Positions 37,232 to 46,160 of a stretch of 64,000 nt of DNA are shown in pieces. Numbering within the stretch: position 1 is the first letter of the stretch; every line of letters begins with the position of its first letter. The notes under the pieces were generated by a model that was given only the letters and a program-made list of their open reading frames with translations, was not told the origin of the DNA and did no database searches. Position numbers and translations under genes: made by a program. This DNA is from an uncultured Clostridia bacterium (GTDB lineage Bacteria > Bacillota > Clostridia > Christensenellales > UBA1242): positions 197,756-261,755 of the forward strand of contig CAKNRR010000001.1 of NCBI GenBank assembly GCA_930990975.1, in the 5' to 3' direction.

Positions 37232-37411
37232 AAAAAGCTCCTTTTGGGCAGGTTAGTATTGTATCACAAAAACCATTTAAAAGCAATATAAAAATCTAAT
37301 TATTTTTGTTGATTTTTGAAGAAAAATGTTCATTATGATTTGTTGAAAAATATATGTGTTAAAAGTGGTTAAAGGTTGTTAAATTTGTATTGTATTAAAA
37401 GTGGTTATAAA

Positions 37412-37469
37412 AAAAGATAGGGCTTTAAAATATTTGCTTTTTCAAATGAATATTTAAGCTCTATCTTTT
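37412..37469 (-). terminator. Terminator of the lipoprotein gene
   Basis: An extended imperfect stem beginning AAAAGATAG and ending CTATCTTTT, ahead of a T-run on the minus strand. Confidence 0.65.
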
Positions 37470-37475
37470 GCTTTA

Positions 37476-37892
37476 TTATTTATTAAGATCAGGGAAACAC
37501 TCTTCGCAAACTTCGTCATAGCATTTAGGGTCTATTTCTTGTCCCTCAGCGATATATTTTATATATGGGTCATATTGACGAGAAACAAGTTCTCCTTCAT
37601 CATTGTATTTTTCGACAACTATAAATCTTGAAGAATCATAGCGCCCATAATATAGGTTTTTAAGGTCAATTCTTAGATTGCAGTCAACGAGTGTATATTC
37701 ATCGGTTGTTTTTCCAAGTTTATGTAATCTATATATATTTGGGTTTTCATCGTTTAAAATGACATAACCTTCGCCAATATCACTCATGCTTTCTTGTTGT
37801 GCAGTAGTGCATGCTGCCAAAGATAATGGAAGCGAAGCAATCATTCCAGCCAAAGCAAAAGTTGCAATACCTTTTTTTAATGTTCCTTTCAT
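37476..37892 (-). CDS. Small secreted lipoprotein
   Basis: A 138-aa protein with a lipoprotein signal peptide: basic start (KGTLKKG), hydrophobic core (IATFALAGMIASLPLSLAA) and a cysteine after LAA giving a lipobox, so it is expected to be anchored to the outer face of the membrane. The mature part (about 110 aa) contains YVILNDENPNIYRLHKL and a basic-acidic ending. Start follows GGGAGG. I do not recognise the family. Confidence 0.7.
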   Translation of the reverse strand: MKGTLKKGIATFALAGMIASLPLSLAACTTAQQESMSDIGEGYVILNDENPNIYRLHKLGKTTDEYTLVDCNLRIDLKNLYYGRYDSSRFIVVEKYNDEGELVSRQYDPYIKYIAEGQEIDPKCYDEVCEECFPDLNK

Positions 37893-38109
37893 AAGTGTTC
37901 CTCCCTAAAAATTGTTTATTTTTGTTGGTATTATAATATAACAATATTCAAAAGTCAATAGCTAAATTAAAGGTATGTGATTGTAAAATGACTTATTAAG
38001 GATACTAGAGAAAAACATAAATCAAGGGGAGTGTGGAAAAAGGAAAAATGTAAAGCAAACAACAAAGAAAAAGCAAGAAAGAATAAATGTCAAAAAACAA
38101 ATTATAACA

Positions 38110-38140
38110 AAAAATAAAGGACTACATCCTTTAATTTTTT
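38110..38140 (-). terminator. Terminator of rpsT
   Basis: A stem AAATAAAGGA/TCCTTTAATTT with a CTACA loop just beyond the rpsT stop. Confidence 0.7.
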
Positions 38141-38165
38141 AAAATAGAAAAAATTAGAAAGAAAA

Positions 38166-38441
38166 TTATTTAGCTTCTTTCTTTAAATCATCAAGCATTT
38201 TAGCGAAATGAGCTTTCTTTCTGTCAGCGCTGTTCTTATGTATAACATTTTCACAAGCGGCTTTATCCATAAGAGAAACAACATCGTTGAAAGCAACTTC
38301 AGCAACTTGAACATCTTTATTTTCAATAGCTACTTTAAATTTTTTGATATAAGTTGAAATTTTAGACTTTACTGATTTATTTTCAGCTGTCTTTTTTTCA
38401 ATAATTTTAACTCTTTTTTCTGCTGATTTAATATTAGGCAT
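38166..38441 (-). CDS. rpsT: 30S ribosomal protein S20
   Basis: The ORF track begins at 38540, but the true start is the ATG at 38441 (MPNIKSAEKRVK), which has AAAGGAG 7 bp upstream and matches the universal S20 N-terminus. That gives a 91-aa basic helical protein, the normal length, that binds 16S rRNA. It is divergent from gpr, an arrangement common in Firmicutes. Confidence 0.95.
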   Translation of the reverse strand: MPNIKSAEKRVKIIEKKTAENKSVKSKISTYIKKFKVAIENKDVQVAEVAFNDVVSLMDKAACENVIHKNSADRKKAHFAKMLDDLKKEAK

Positions 38442-38468
38442 GATTTTCTCCTTTAAAAATTCTATCTG

Positions 38469-38497
38469 AGTATAGCATATATTTAAAAAGAAATCAA
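38469..38497 (-). promoter_or_regulatory. Promoter of rpsT
   Basis: On the minus strand TTGATT, a 17-bp spacer ending in TGC, then TATACT: a good sigma-A promoter with an extended -10, about 27 bp before the S20 start codon. Confidence 0.75.
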
Positions 38498-38538
38498 GCA
38501 AAATAAATATTTTTTTTAAAAATAAACAAAATAATTGC

Positions 38539-39300
38539 ATGTATGATTTGATTGATGAGTGTGGCGAAGATTTACAAAAATATGGCTACAAAGTGAAAAA
38601 GATGGAAAAGTATGGCATAAGTGTAGCAACACTTAGGATAGAAAATGAAGAGGAAAGCGAAAAACATCTGCTTGATGAGGGGGAATATTTCATTTTAAAT
38701 GCTCCTCATTTGTATGATTTTGGCTTAGATTGCCATGTATATATTTCAAAGCTTCTTTCTGAAAAATTGGCAGAATTTTTGAAGGAGTTTAAACTCAGAA
38801 AAAAAGATAAGGTTTTGATTGTTGGACTAGGCAATCCGGACATCAATGCAGATAGGTTAGGTAAAGAAGTTTTTGATAATGTAAAAATAGATGCTTTTAA
38901 TAAAAACAACAATATATTCAAGTTTTGCCCAAATATATATTTTTCAACAGGGATTGAGGCGGTTGATATGGTCGAGATGATTGTTAAATGTATGTATATT
39001 GACTATGTGATAATCATTGATTCACTGACAACAAATGCGATAGAAAGACTTGGCACATCATTTCAAATCACAACCACGGGGATGACACCAGGAAGTGGAG
39101 TGACAAGATTTCATAGAAGAATTGACTCTTCAAGTATGGGAGTGCCATGTATATCAATCGGAGTTCCGTTTATGATATTTGCAGCAGACCTAAATGAAAA
39201 AAGTCCTCAAGAATTGATTTTATCCCCAAAAGATATAAAAGAAAACATTGAAATTGCAGGTCAAATAATCGCCTCAACAATCAGTGAGGTGCTGAGATGA
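38539..39300 (+). CDS. gpr: Gpr-like spore protease (possibly degenerate)
   Basis: A 253-aa protein with the core of the germination protease that degrades small acid-soluble spore proteins: VLIVGLGNPDINADRLGKEV, the GMTPGSGV loop, and GVPCISIGVPFMI. It is shorter than the usual 320-370 aa and the propeptide region is small. In family members I recall, the loop reads D-T-G-I-x-P-G-S-G; here the aspartate is a threonine (TTTGMTPGSG). That position is thought to be catalytic, so activity is uncertain. No ribosome site precedes the ATG. Overlaps the next gene by 4 bp. Confidence 0.75.
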   Translation: MYDLIDECGEDLQKYGYKVKKMEKYGISVATLRIENEEESEKHLLDEGEYFILNAPHLYDFGLDCHVYISKLLSEKLAEFLKEFKLRKKDKVLIVGLGNPDINADRLGKEVFDNVKIDAFNKNNNIFKFCPNIYFSTGIEAVDMVEMIVKCMYIDYVIIIDSLTTNAIERLGTSFQITTTGMTPGSGVTRFHRRIDSSSMGVPCISIGVPFMIFAADLNEKSPQELILSPKDIKENIEIAGQIIASTISEVLR

Positions 39301-39893
39301 ACTACTATTTATTCATACCATTTGTGATTATATTGATATTATTTTTCCCAATCAAGATAGAAGGTAAAGTTTCTTTCAATGCACTAGATTTTTCAGGTGC
39401 GCTAGGGATATTCTTTTATAAAATCAAGCTTACACACCAACAATTTTGGTTGAAAGGGAAAAAGATTATTATAAAAAAATATGATGAAATTGAAACCAAA
39501 GAAATAGACTTTGAAAGCGAAGAAATCATATTTTTGGAGGAGTTTATAAAACAATTAAAAGATAAGACAAGATTGAAAGAGTTGTCAGTTTATTACAACC
39601 TAGGTTTTGAGGATGCAATGCTTTCAGCCATGCTTGCAGGGCATATGAATATGGTTTTAACCTTGCTTTATACTGGCATAAAAAACAAACGCCCAACAGC
39701 CTCACTTTCAATCAACGACACTGTAAGTTACAACAGAAAGGTGTGCCAATTTGCAATTAAAATGGTTGTGACAATTTCTTTGTTTGATGTGCTTTATTCT
39801 CTGTTAAATTCTGTAGTATTAAGCAAGAAAAAGCACGAGAAACTCAAGCAACAAAAAGAAAGACTGGAAGAACGAAGCAAAGTCAAGGCATAA
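39297..39893 (+). CDS. DUF2953-type membrane protein
   Basis: A 198-aa protein with an N-terminal membrane span (YYLFIPFVIILILFFPI), a beta-rich middle (GKVSFNALDFSGALGIFFYKIKL), the conserved block around GFEDAMLSAMLAGHMNMVL, and a charged C-terminus rich in lysine and glutamate. This matches the DUF2953 family usually found beside sporulation genes such as ytfJ; its function is not established. It overlaps the gpr end and lies 290 bp ahead of ytfJ. I see nothing else in that 290-bp gap. Confidence 0.75.
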   Translation: MNYYLFIPFVIILILFFPIKIEGKVSFNALDFSGALGIFFYKIKLTHQQFWLKGKKIIIKKYDEIETKEIDFESEEIIFLEEFIKQLKDKTRLKELSVYYNLGFEDAMLSAMLAGHMNMVLTLLYTGIKNKRPTASLSINDTVSYNRKVCQFAIKMVVTISLFDVLYSLLNSVVLSKKKHEKLKQQKERLEERSKVKA

Positions 39894-40182
39894 GAAATCT
39901 GATTTTAATCTAAATCCAATCTAATCTTATTTACATTTAATATACATTTAAAATTCATTTTAAAGACAGCGGACAGCGGATAAAAAAACGACGGTCAAAA
40001 CCAAAATCTGACTGCTTGAAAAATGGCTAAATATAAAGATTTTGAAATGAATAGCTAAAATAAATCACGAAAGGGCTAGAATTGTATTTGAAACAAAAAC
40101 AAACACAAGATAAATGATTTCATTGTTATAAAAAACAATTTTTTACAAAAGATAATAAAAGAAAAAAGTTAAGGAGCTGTGT

Positions 40183-40611
40183 ATGAAGTATAACTGCGGA
40201 AACGATAATATTAACGGGCTTATTGATAAGGCCATGGAAAAAATAAAAACAATTGTAGATTCAAGCACTGTCATAGGCGAAAAAGTTGAAACTGGAGATG
40301 GCACTGTAATAATACCAATATCAAGGGTTACAGTTGGCTATGTCGTAGGTGGCGGAGAATACGCAGATTTGTCAGCTAGAAGAGTCGCTAATCATTTTCC
40401 TATGGCAGGTGGTTCAAGCGGAGGAATGAGTGTTTCGCCAGTTGGATTTTTAATTGTAGGGAATGGAGAGGTGAGCTTTATAAATGTTGAAAACAAATCT
40501 CTTTATCAAACAGTTTTAAACATGTTCAATACTCTATTGTCAAAAATGCAACAAAAGGAAGAAGGCAAGAAACAGGAAATGCAGCAAGGAGAAGATGATG
40601 AAGAAGAGTAA
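40183..40611 (+). CDS. ytfJ: GerW/YtfJ family sporulation protein
   Basis: A 142-aa protein of the YtfJ/GerW family, needed for normal spore germination in Bacillus. Recognised from VIGEKVETGDGTVIIPISRVTVGYVVGGGEY, the glycine-rich GGSSGGMSVSPVGFLIV and the charged C-terminus (KQEMQQGEDDEEE). Start follows AAGGAG. It overlaps the next gene by 17 bp, a common YtfJ-DacF pairing. Confidence 0.9.
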   Translation: MKYNCGNDNINGLIDKAMEKIKTIVDSSTVIGEKVETGDGTVIIPISRVTVGYVVGGGEYADLSARRVANHFPMAGGSSGGMSVSPVGFLIVGNGEVSFINVENKSLYQTVLNMFNTLLSKMQQKEEGKKQEMQQGEDDEEE

Positions 40612-41764
40612 GTTAAGGTCGATAATTTGCCTGCTTTTTGTGTTGATATTTTTGACTTCTGTGTTTGCAAGTGGACTTATATTTTTGACAAGAAAAGGCG
40701 ATTATGCGAAAGCAGAATATTCAAATGCCTACACATCAGCAAAAGCAATGTGCGTTATGGAAGCTGGCTCAAAAAGAGTTTTTTACAATAAAAATGACAA
40801 AGCAAAACTTGCAATGGCAAGCACGACAAAGATTATGACTGCAATAACTGCAATAGAAAATTGTGGTGACCTTGATAAGCCTTTTGAAATTTCTCCTAAA
40901 GCCGTTGGAATAAGTGGAACAAGCCTATATTTAAGGAAAGGGGAGGTCTTTACTTTAAGAGATTTGTTGTATGGCCTAATGCTCATATCTGGCAATGATG
41001 CGTCTGTTGCGATAGGAGAATATGTTGGCGGAAATGTTAAAAATTTTGTTGATATGATGAATAAGACCGCTCAAAAAATTGGAGCAGTAAATTCTCATTT
41101 TGACAATACACATGGCTTAGATTCTCAAACTCACTATACAACGGCTTATGATTTGGCTCTTATAACAAGTTATGCCATGCAAAATGACACATTTAGAGAA
41201 ATTGTATCAACAAAAAATAAAAAGATTACAAATCAAGATGGCAAGACGAGGTACTTAAAAAATAAAAACAAACTTTTAGACAGCTTGGAAGGTTGCGTAG
41301 GCGTTAAAACAGGTTTTACTAACGATGCTGGAAGATGTTTGGTGTCAAGTTGTGAGCGAGATGGCATGACGGTTGTATGCGTGGTTTTAAATTGTGGACC
41401 GATGTTTGAAGAGAGCTCAGCACTTCTTGAACAAGCATTTAAGGACTATCACTTAGTCGACTTGACAAGTGGATATGCGTTTAAAAATGAGGTGGCAGTA
41501 AACGAAGGAAGAGAGTCTTCTGTAAAAATAGGGACTTTTGGCAACTATTATTATCCACTCAAAAACAGCGAACTAAAAAAGGTTAAATATAATTATAAAG
41601 TGCCAAACAGTTTAGAAGCACCAGTTGAGAAAGGTCAAGAAATTGGGGAAGTGGAAATTTTTATTGATAATGACTTGCATTTTTCAGAGAAAATATATAC
41701 AATGGAAAGTGTAAGGAGAAATTCTATTTGGGAAAAATTAAAAGACCTAGTAGAAAATTGGTAA
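40595..41764 (+). CDS. dacF: D-alanyl-D-alanine carboxypeptidase (DacF-like)
   Basis: A 389-aa penicillin-binding protein of the low-molecular-weight class that trims peptidoglycan stem peptides. N-terminal signal helix (IICLLFVLIFLTSVFASGLIF), SxxK motif within ASTTKIMT, SGN motif within LISGNDASVAIGEY, and KTG within VKTGFTNDAGRCLVS. The C-terminal domain is followed by an amphipathic membrane-anchoring end (WEKLKDLVENW). DacF types act in spore cortex synthesis, consistent with ytfJ upstream. Confidence 0.92.
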   Translation: MMKKSKLRSIICLLFVLIFLTSVFASGLIFLTRKGDYAKAEYSNAYTSAKAMCVMEAGSKRVFYNKNDKAKLAMASTTKIMTAITAIENCGDLDKPFEISPKAVGISGTSLYLRKGEVFTLRDLLYGLMLISGNDASVAIGEYVGGNVKNFVDMMNKTAQKIGAVNSHFDNTHGLDSQTHYTTAYDLALITSYAMQNDTFREIVSTKNKKITNQDGKTRYLKNKNKLLDSLEGCVGVKTGFTNDAGRCLVSSCERDGMTVVCVVLNCGPMFEESSALLEQAFKDYHLVDLTSGYAFKNEVAVNEGRESSVKIGTFGNYYYPLKNSELKKVKYNYKVPNSLEAPVEKGQEIGEVEIFIDNDLHFSEKIYTMESVRRNSIWEKLKDLVENW

Positions 41765-41765
41765 A

Positions 41766-42473
41766 ATGAGATTAAACAAATTTTTAAGTAACAGCGGAGT
41801 AGCTTCCAGAAGAAAGTGTGATGAACTTATAAAAGAAGGCAAAGTATTTGTTAATGGAAAACAAGTAAAGGAACTTGGCACAGTAGTTAATGAGAAAAAA
41901 GATAAGGTAACAGTAGAGGAAAAAGTTATATCTCTTCCTTCTTCTTTTGTGTATATAAAATTGAACAAACCAAAAGGCTATGCGTGCAGTGCAAGCGATG
42001 AAAAGGGTAGAAAAACAATTTATGACCTTATAGATTGCGATGAGAGATTATTTTCAATAGGAAGACTTGATTACGACACTGAGGGACTTATAATTCTAAC
42101 AAATGATGGTGATTTCGCCAACAAAGTTGCCCATCCAAAATACAATATTGAAAAAGAGTATAGAGTGACAATAGAGGGCGATATAAAAGAGAGTGAACTT
42201 GCAGTTATGAGAAAGGGTGTTGTTATAGATGGAGAACGCATGCCAAGCGCAAGAGTGGAAAAGCTTTCACAAGATGATAAATATACAAAGTTATCAGTTG
42301 TCATTGATGAAGGACAAAACAGACAAGTTAGGCGTATGTTTGAAGCGATAGGGAAAAGCATAAGACTTTTGAAGCGCGTTAGAATTGGACAAGTTAGACT
42401 TGGTGGACTGTCAAGAGGGGATTATAAGGACTTAACAGAGGAAGAACTTAACCTCCTTGTGAGGGGCAAGTGA
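41766..42473 (+). CDS. rluB: Pseudouridine synthase RluB-type
   Basis: A 235-aa RsuA/RluB-family enzyme modifying 23S rRNA. The N-terminal S4 domain (MRLNKFLSNSGVASRRKCDELI), the catalytic block SIGRLDYDTEGLIILTNDGDFA (catalytic Asp in R-L-D) and IDEGQNRQVRRMFEAIG are all present. It begins 2 bp after the dacF stop and overlaps the next gene by 4 bp. Confidence 0.95.
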   Translation: MRLNKFLSNSGVASRRKCDELIKEGKVFVNGKQVKELGTVVNEKKDKVTVEEKVISLPSSFVYIKLNKPKGYACSASDEKGRKTIYDLIDCDERLFSIGRLDYDTEGLIILTNDGDFANKVAHPKYNIEKEYRVTIEGDIKESELAVMRKGVVIDGERMPSARVEKLSQDDKYTKLSVVIDEGQNRQVRRMFEAIGKSIRLLKRVRIGQVRLGGLSRGDYKDLTEEELNLLVRGK

Positions 42474-43696
42474 ATATAGCAATTATTGGTGGCGGGGCTT
42501 CTGGCTTATTTGCTGGAGGCATTCTTTGTGATGCAGAACAAATAATTTCTATATTTGATGGCAATGAGAAGGTTGGGAAAAAGATATATATAACAGGCAA
42601 AGGAAGATGCAATTTGACCAATAATACCACAGTGGAAGAGTATTTAAATAATGTTGTCAATGGAAGCAAGTTCATGATGTCCGCAATCAATAGGTTTGAT
42701 TGCCAAGACACTATAAACTTTTTTGAAAATAATGGCTTACCGCTAAAAACAGAGCGAGGGAATAGAGTTTTCCCAGTTAGCGATAAGGCAAGTGATGTGA
42801 CCAAAGTGCTATTAAATCGTGTTAAGGATTGCGATTTAAAATTAAATGAAAAAGTAGTGTTTATAAAAGAAGATAAAGAAAGCAACAAACTTTTGGTAAA
42901 GACAGAAAAAGAAGAATATTTGTTTGATAAAGTCATTGTTGCGACAGGTGGAAAAAGCTATCCTGCGACAGGAAGCAGTGGAGATGGTTATAAATTTGCA
43001 AAAATGCTTGGAATAGAGGTTGTTAAACCTAGAAGTGCATTAGTGCCAATAAAACTAAATGATAAATTTTGTCCACTTTTGCAAGGACTATCCTTAAAGA
43101 ATGTAACATTGAAAGCCGTTATCAACGGCAAAAAAAGAGAACTTTTTGGCGAGATGTTGTTTACAAATGATGGCATTTCAGGACCAATAGCATTGTCAAT
43201 GTCGAGTTATATAGCAGAAAATCAAAATGTATCACTTTCAATTGATTTAAAACCAGCATTAAGCGAGGAGCAACTTGAGAAACGATTGTTGCGAGATTTT
43301 AATGAAAATTTGAATAAAAATATTTCATATATTATAAAGGGTTTACTTCCTAGAAGTCTAGTATCCGTTTTCTTAAATGTTTGCGAAATTAAGGAAGAAC
43401 TCAAGGTGAATTCTATAACACATGAAATGAGAAAGACAATTATAAAAAATTTAAAAGATTTTAAATTGTCCTATTCAAGCCTTTATCCTCTTGAATGTGG
43501 GATAGTGACAGGGGGTGGAATATCTTTAAAAGAAATCAATCCAAAGAGTATGGAAAGCAAAAAAGTGAAAGGTTTATATTTTATAGGCGAAGTATTGGAT
43601 ATTGATTGCTTGACAGGAGGCTTCAATCTTCAAACAGCATTTTCAACCGCCTATGCTTGTGCAACATCAATAATTGAAGAAAATAATAGAAGCTAA
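42470..43696 (+). CDS. HI0933-like flavoprotein (NAD(P)/FAD-dependent oxidoreductase)
   Basis: A 408-aa FAD-binding protein. The dinucleotide fold motif AIIGGGASGLFAG is at the N-terminus, with KKIYITGKGRCNLTN, the conserved VATGGKSYPATGSSGDGY and the C-terminal GVVTGG-type GIVTGGGISLKEINPKSMESK and CLTGGFNLQTAFSTAYA. Physiological substrate unknown for the family. Start is GTG at 42470 (overlapping the rluB stop). Confidence 0.9.
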   Translation: MNIAIIGGGASGLFAGGILCDAEQIISIFDGNEKVGKKIYITGKGRCNLTNNTTVEEYLNNVVNGSKFMMSAINRFDCQDTINFFENNGLPLKTERGNRVFPVSDKASDVTKVLLNRVKDCDLKLNEKVVFIKEDKESNKLLVKTEKEEYLFDKVIVATGGKSYPATGSSGDGYKFAKMLGIEVVKPRSALVPIKLNDKFCPLLQGLSLKNVTLKAVINGKKRELFGEMLFTNDGISGPIALSMSSYIAENQNVSLSIDLKPALSEEQLEKRLLRDFNENLNKNISYIIKGLLPRSLVSVFLNVCEIKEELKVNSITHEMRKTIIKNLKDFKLSYSSLYPLECGIVTGGGISLKEINPKSMESKKVKGLYFIGEVLDIDCLTGGFNLQTAFSTAYACATSIIEENNRS

Positions 43697-43798
43697 GAAG
43701 CTGAATGCTATAATAGAGAAAATAGAATAATAGAAGATGTAAGCAACAAATCAAAAAATTATTTAACAAATGATTAATAAAACATTAGGAGGCAAGTT

Positions 43799-44407
43799 AT
43801 GTTTCATTTTATTCAGATTTTGGCAGCATTGCCAATAAAAATATTCTTTCCAACCAAAATAGTTGGAAAAAAGAATATCCCAAAAGGGGCTTGTATAATT
43901 TCAAGTAACCATACATCCAATATGGATGCGGTTGTTTTTGCTGTCAATACATGGGAGAAAAAATATTATTTAGCAAAAAAGGAATTGTTTAAAAATAAAG
44001 CTTTTGGTGGATTTTTAAAAAGTTTAGGTGCTATAAAGATTGATAGACAAGCGAATGATATCACTGCAATAAAGCAATGCTTAAAAGTTTTAAAAGATAA
44101 TAAAAAGCTGTTTATATTCCCAGAAGGCACTCGTGTAAAAAATGAAAATATGGAGCTTGGAGAAGTTAAGCATGGCGTTGCAATGTTCGCTGTAAAAGCA
44201 AAAGTTCCAATCGTTCCAATGTTTATCACAAAGAAACCAAAAATATTTAGAAGAAACAAGATTTTTATCGGCGAACCATTTGAATTGCAAGAGTTTTATG
44301 GGAAAAAACTTGCCAGTGAAGAACTGGATAGCGCAGGGGATATAGTTGCCGAGAAAATGAATGAATTGAGAGAAAAAGCACTCAATTCTTTGACAAAGAA
44401 AAAATAA
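43799..44407 (+). CDS. plsC: 1-acylglycerol-3-phosphate acyltransferase
   Basis: A 202-aa membrane-associated acyltransferase making phosphatidic acid. The H-x4-D motif appears as NHTSNMD, the substrate-binding block as FPEGTRVKN, and VPIVPMFI follows. Start has AGGAGG. In many Clostridia this gene follows cmk and precedes ispH and an S1 protein gene; here cmk and ispH are not next to it. Confidence 0.92.
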   Translation: MFHFIQILAALPIKIFFPTKIVGKKNIPKGACIISSNHTSNMDAVVFAVNTWEKKYYLAKKELFKNKAFGGFLKSLGAIKIDRQANDITAIKQCLKVLKDNKKLFIFPEGTRVKNENMELGEVKHGVAMFAVKAKVPIVPMFITKKPKIFRRNKIFIGEPFELQEFYGKKLASEELDSAGDIVAEKMNELREKALNSLTKKK

Positions 44408-44434
44408 TTTGTTAGAATTTTTTTAGAGGTATTT

Positions 44435-45514
44435 ATGGAAAAAGAAGAAAGAGAACTTAAAAAAGAAGATGCAAAAAATAAAACTCAAGATGAAGTTTTT
44501 GATATGTCTGCAATAGATAGAACTTTTACAAACTATAAAAGAGGACAAATGTTTGATGGTGTGGTTGTAATAAAGAGAGAGGATGGTTGCATCTTTAACA
44601 TTGGCGGAAAAAATGATGCCTATTTACCAAAAGAAGAAGTTGATGATTATGAAAATTTAAAGATAGGTGACAGATTTAAAGTTATCATAACAAATTCAAA
44701 GAATGAAGACGGAATGCTTGAAGTTTCAAAATCAATGGCTGATGGTATAATTCTTGCAACACAAAACGCAACAAGATTAAAACTTGGAAGCAAATTTTCA
44801 TTTGTTGTTACAGAAGCAAATAGGGAAGGATTGTACTCAAAGATGGGCGAGTATGGGATATTCATTCCTATTCAAGAAATTTCAAAAACGACTAGAGATG
44901 TTAAGAAGGCAATAGGCAAACAATTTGAAGCTGTTGTAACCGAGATTGATAAGGAAAATAAAAATATAATAGCAAGCATCAAACTTCTTGAAGATAAGAT
45001 TCAAGAAACAAATGAAACACTTTTTTGGAATTCAATTTTTATAAATAAAGTTGTCAGAGGAAGAGTTAAAAAGATTCTTAATTATGGCGCTTTTGTAGAT
45101 GTTGGTGGGGTTGACTGCTTTATCCATATTTCAAACATGTCTTACAACAGAATTGGTAACCCTGCAGATGTTATAGAGGAAGGGAAGGAATATAACTTTA
45201 AAGTTATTGAAGTTGATAGAGAAAATAAAAAGGTTGCTTTAAGTTTGAAAGCCCTTCAACAAAGCCCAAGATTACTTGCAATAAAAGAACTTCATGTAGG
45301 TGCGATATATAAAGGTGTGGTTATAAAAATATTGCAATTTGGGGCAATTGTTAAGCTCGAAAATGGGGCAACAGGACTATTGCATATAAAGAACGCAACT
45401 GAAGCAAACAATAAACAAATTTATGAAATTGTCAAGTTAGACCAACAAGTAGAGGTTGAAGTATTATCAAAAGACGAGGAGAACGAACGCGTTTCATTCA
45501 AATTAGTGAAATAG
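44435..45514 (+). CDS. S1-domain RNA-binding protein (RpsA-like)
   Basis: A 359-aa cytoplasmic protein with four S1 repeats. The first is seen in GQMFDGVVVIKREDGCIFNIGGKNDAYLP, the third (best conserved) in VRGRVKKILNYGAFVDVGGVDCFIHISNMS and the fourth in GVVIKILQFGAIVKLENGATGLLHIKN. Similar four-S1 proteins follow plsC in clostridial genomes and are annotated as 30S S1 homologues. It binds mRNA; its presence in ribosomes is unproven in Firmicutes. Confidence 0.85.
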   Translation: MEKEERELKKEDAKNKTQDEVFDMSAIDRTFTNYKRGQMFDGVVVIKREDGCIFNIGGKNDAYLPKEEVDDYENLKIGDRFKVIITNSKNEDGMLEVSKSMADGIILATQNATRLKLGSKFSFVVTEANREGLYSKMGEYGIFIPIQEISKTTRDVKKAIGKQFEAVVTEIDKENKNIIASIKLLEDKIQETNETLFWNSIFINKVVRGRVKKILNYGAFVDVGGVDCFIHISNMSYNRIGNPADVIEEGKEYNFKVIEVDRENKKVALSLKALQQSPRLLAIKELHVGAIYKGVVIKILQFGAIVKLENGATGLLHIKNATEANNKQIYEIVKLDQQVEVEVLSKDEENERVSFKLVK

Positions 45515-45935
45515 CGATTTATACCATATAATCAAAGTCTTAAACAAGACATAATACTATATATTGTGTTTATGTGATGTTAAAAATATATAAAGACAAT
45601 AGATGTTTAGAAGGATTTGATGTGCTATCATCTTGAAGAAGAAACAATTGAAGAAAAATAATAAAAGAAGCCAAACTTTTTTGTTTGGCTTCTTGCTGAG
45701 TTTCTTTTAAGCGTTATTGTCAAAACCAATTTTCTTTCTTTTTATATTATTTATAATGTGATGTTTGTATAGCTTAAATTTAATGAATCAAATATTTTTA
45801 GTTACTTAGTTAAAAATTAAAAATTCAAAACGAGAGATAAGAAATATAATAAAATATAGAACGCCGTAATATTACAGAGAGCAGTTGTTAATTCGTAGAA
45901 TTTAAGCAAGAAGACTTTAAAACGACCATTTTTAT
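45515..45935. other. AT-rich intergenic region before tRNA-Thr
   Basis: About 420 bp with no gene I can support. It contains a terminator-like hairpin at 45666-45695 (listed separately) and AT-rich sequence. Confidence 0.6.
45666..45695. terminator. Perfect hairpin after the S1 protein gene
   Basis: A 12-bp perfect stem AAGAAGCCAAAC/GTTTGGCTTCTT with a T6 loop. The following T-run is interrupted, so termination strength is uncertain. Confidence 0.55.
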
Positions 45936-46011
45936 GCTGATGTGGCTCAGTCGGTAGAGCAGTTGATTCGTAATCAACAGGTCGCGGGTTCGATCCCCGC
46001 CATCAGCTCCA
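45936..46011 (+). tRNA. tRNA-Thr (anticodon CGT)
   Basis: A complete cloverleaf: acceptor GCTGATG/CATCAGC, D arm GCTCAGTCGGTAGAGC, anticodon arm TTGATTCGTAATCAA with anticodon CGT reading ACG (threonine), T arm GCGGGTTCGATCCCCGC, discriminator T and an encoded CCA end. The accessory island starts directly behind it, a frequent position for integrated elements, although I find no second copy of the tRNA end in the window. Confidence 0.96.
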
Positions 46012-46021
46012 TAAGAAAAGC

Positions 46022-46056
46022 AAAGGTTTGATACAAAAGTATTGAACCTTTTTTTC
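46022..46056 (+). terminator. Terminator behind tRNA-Thr
   Basis: AAAGGTTTGATAC/GTATTGAACCTTT stem with an AAAA loop and a T-run of eight. Confidence 0.85.
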
Positions 46057-46063
46057 TTTGCAT

Positions 46064-46150
46064 AAAGGGAGTTAGTCCCTTTCTGTAAGTGGGCATTAGA
46101 GCCTTGTGAGAGTGTTTAACCGCACTGTTGCAAGGCTCTTTTCCCTTATA
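46064..46150 (+). ncRNA. GC-rich structured element at the left edge of the island
   Basis: Two hairpins: AAAGGGA/TCCCTTT (46064-46082) and GAGCCTTG/CAAGGCTC (46099-46138), the second with an inner AGTG/CACT pairing. The second ends in TTTT. A small RNA or a mobile-element end are both possible. No family recognised. Confidence 0.4.
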
Positions 46151-46160
46151 TACAATAACT

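Noticed and set aside
31531-45594. Shared 16-mer ACATAATACTATATAT (31531 and 45558 regions) and an inverted match near 14635
   Set aside because: AT-only words of this length are expected by chance in a ~70% AT window; flanks do not extend the similarity.
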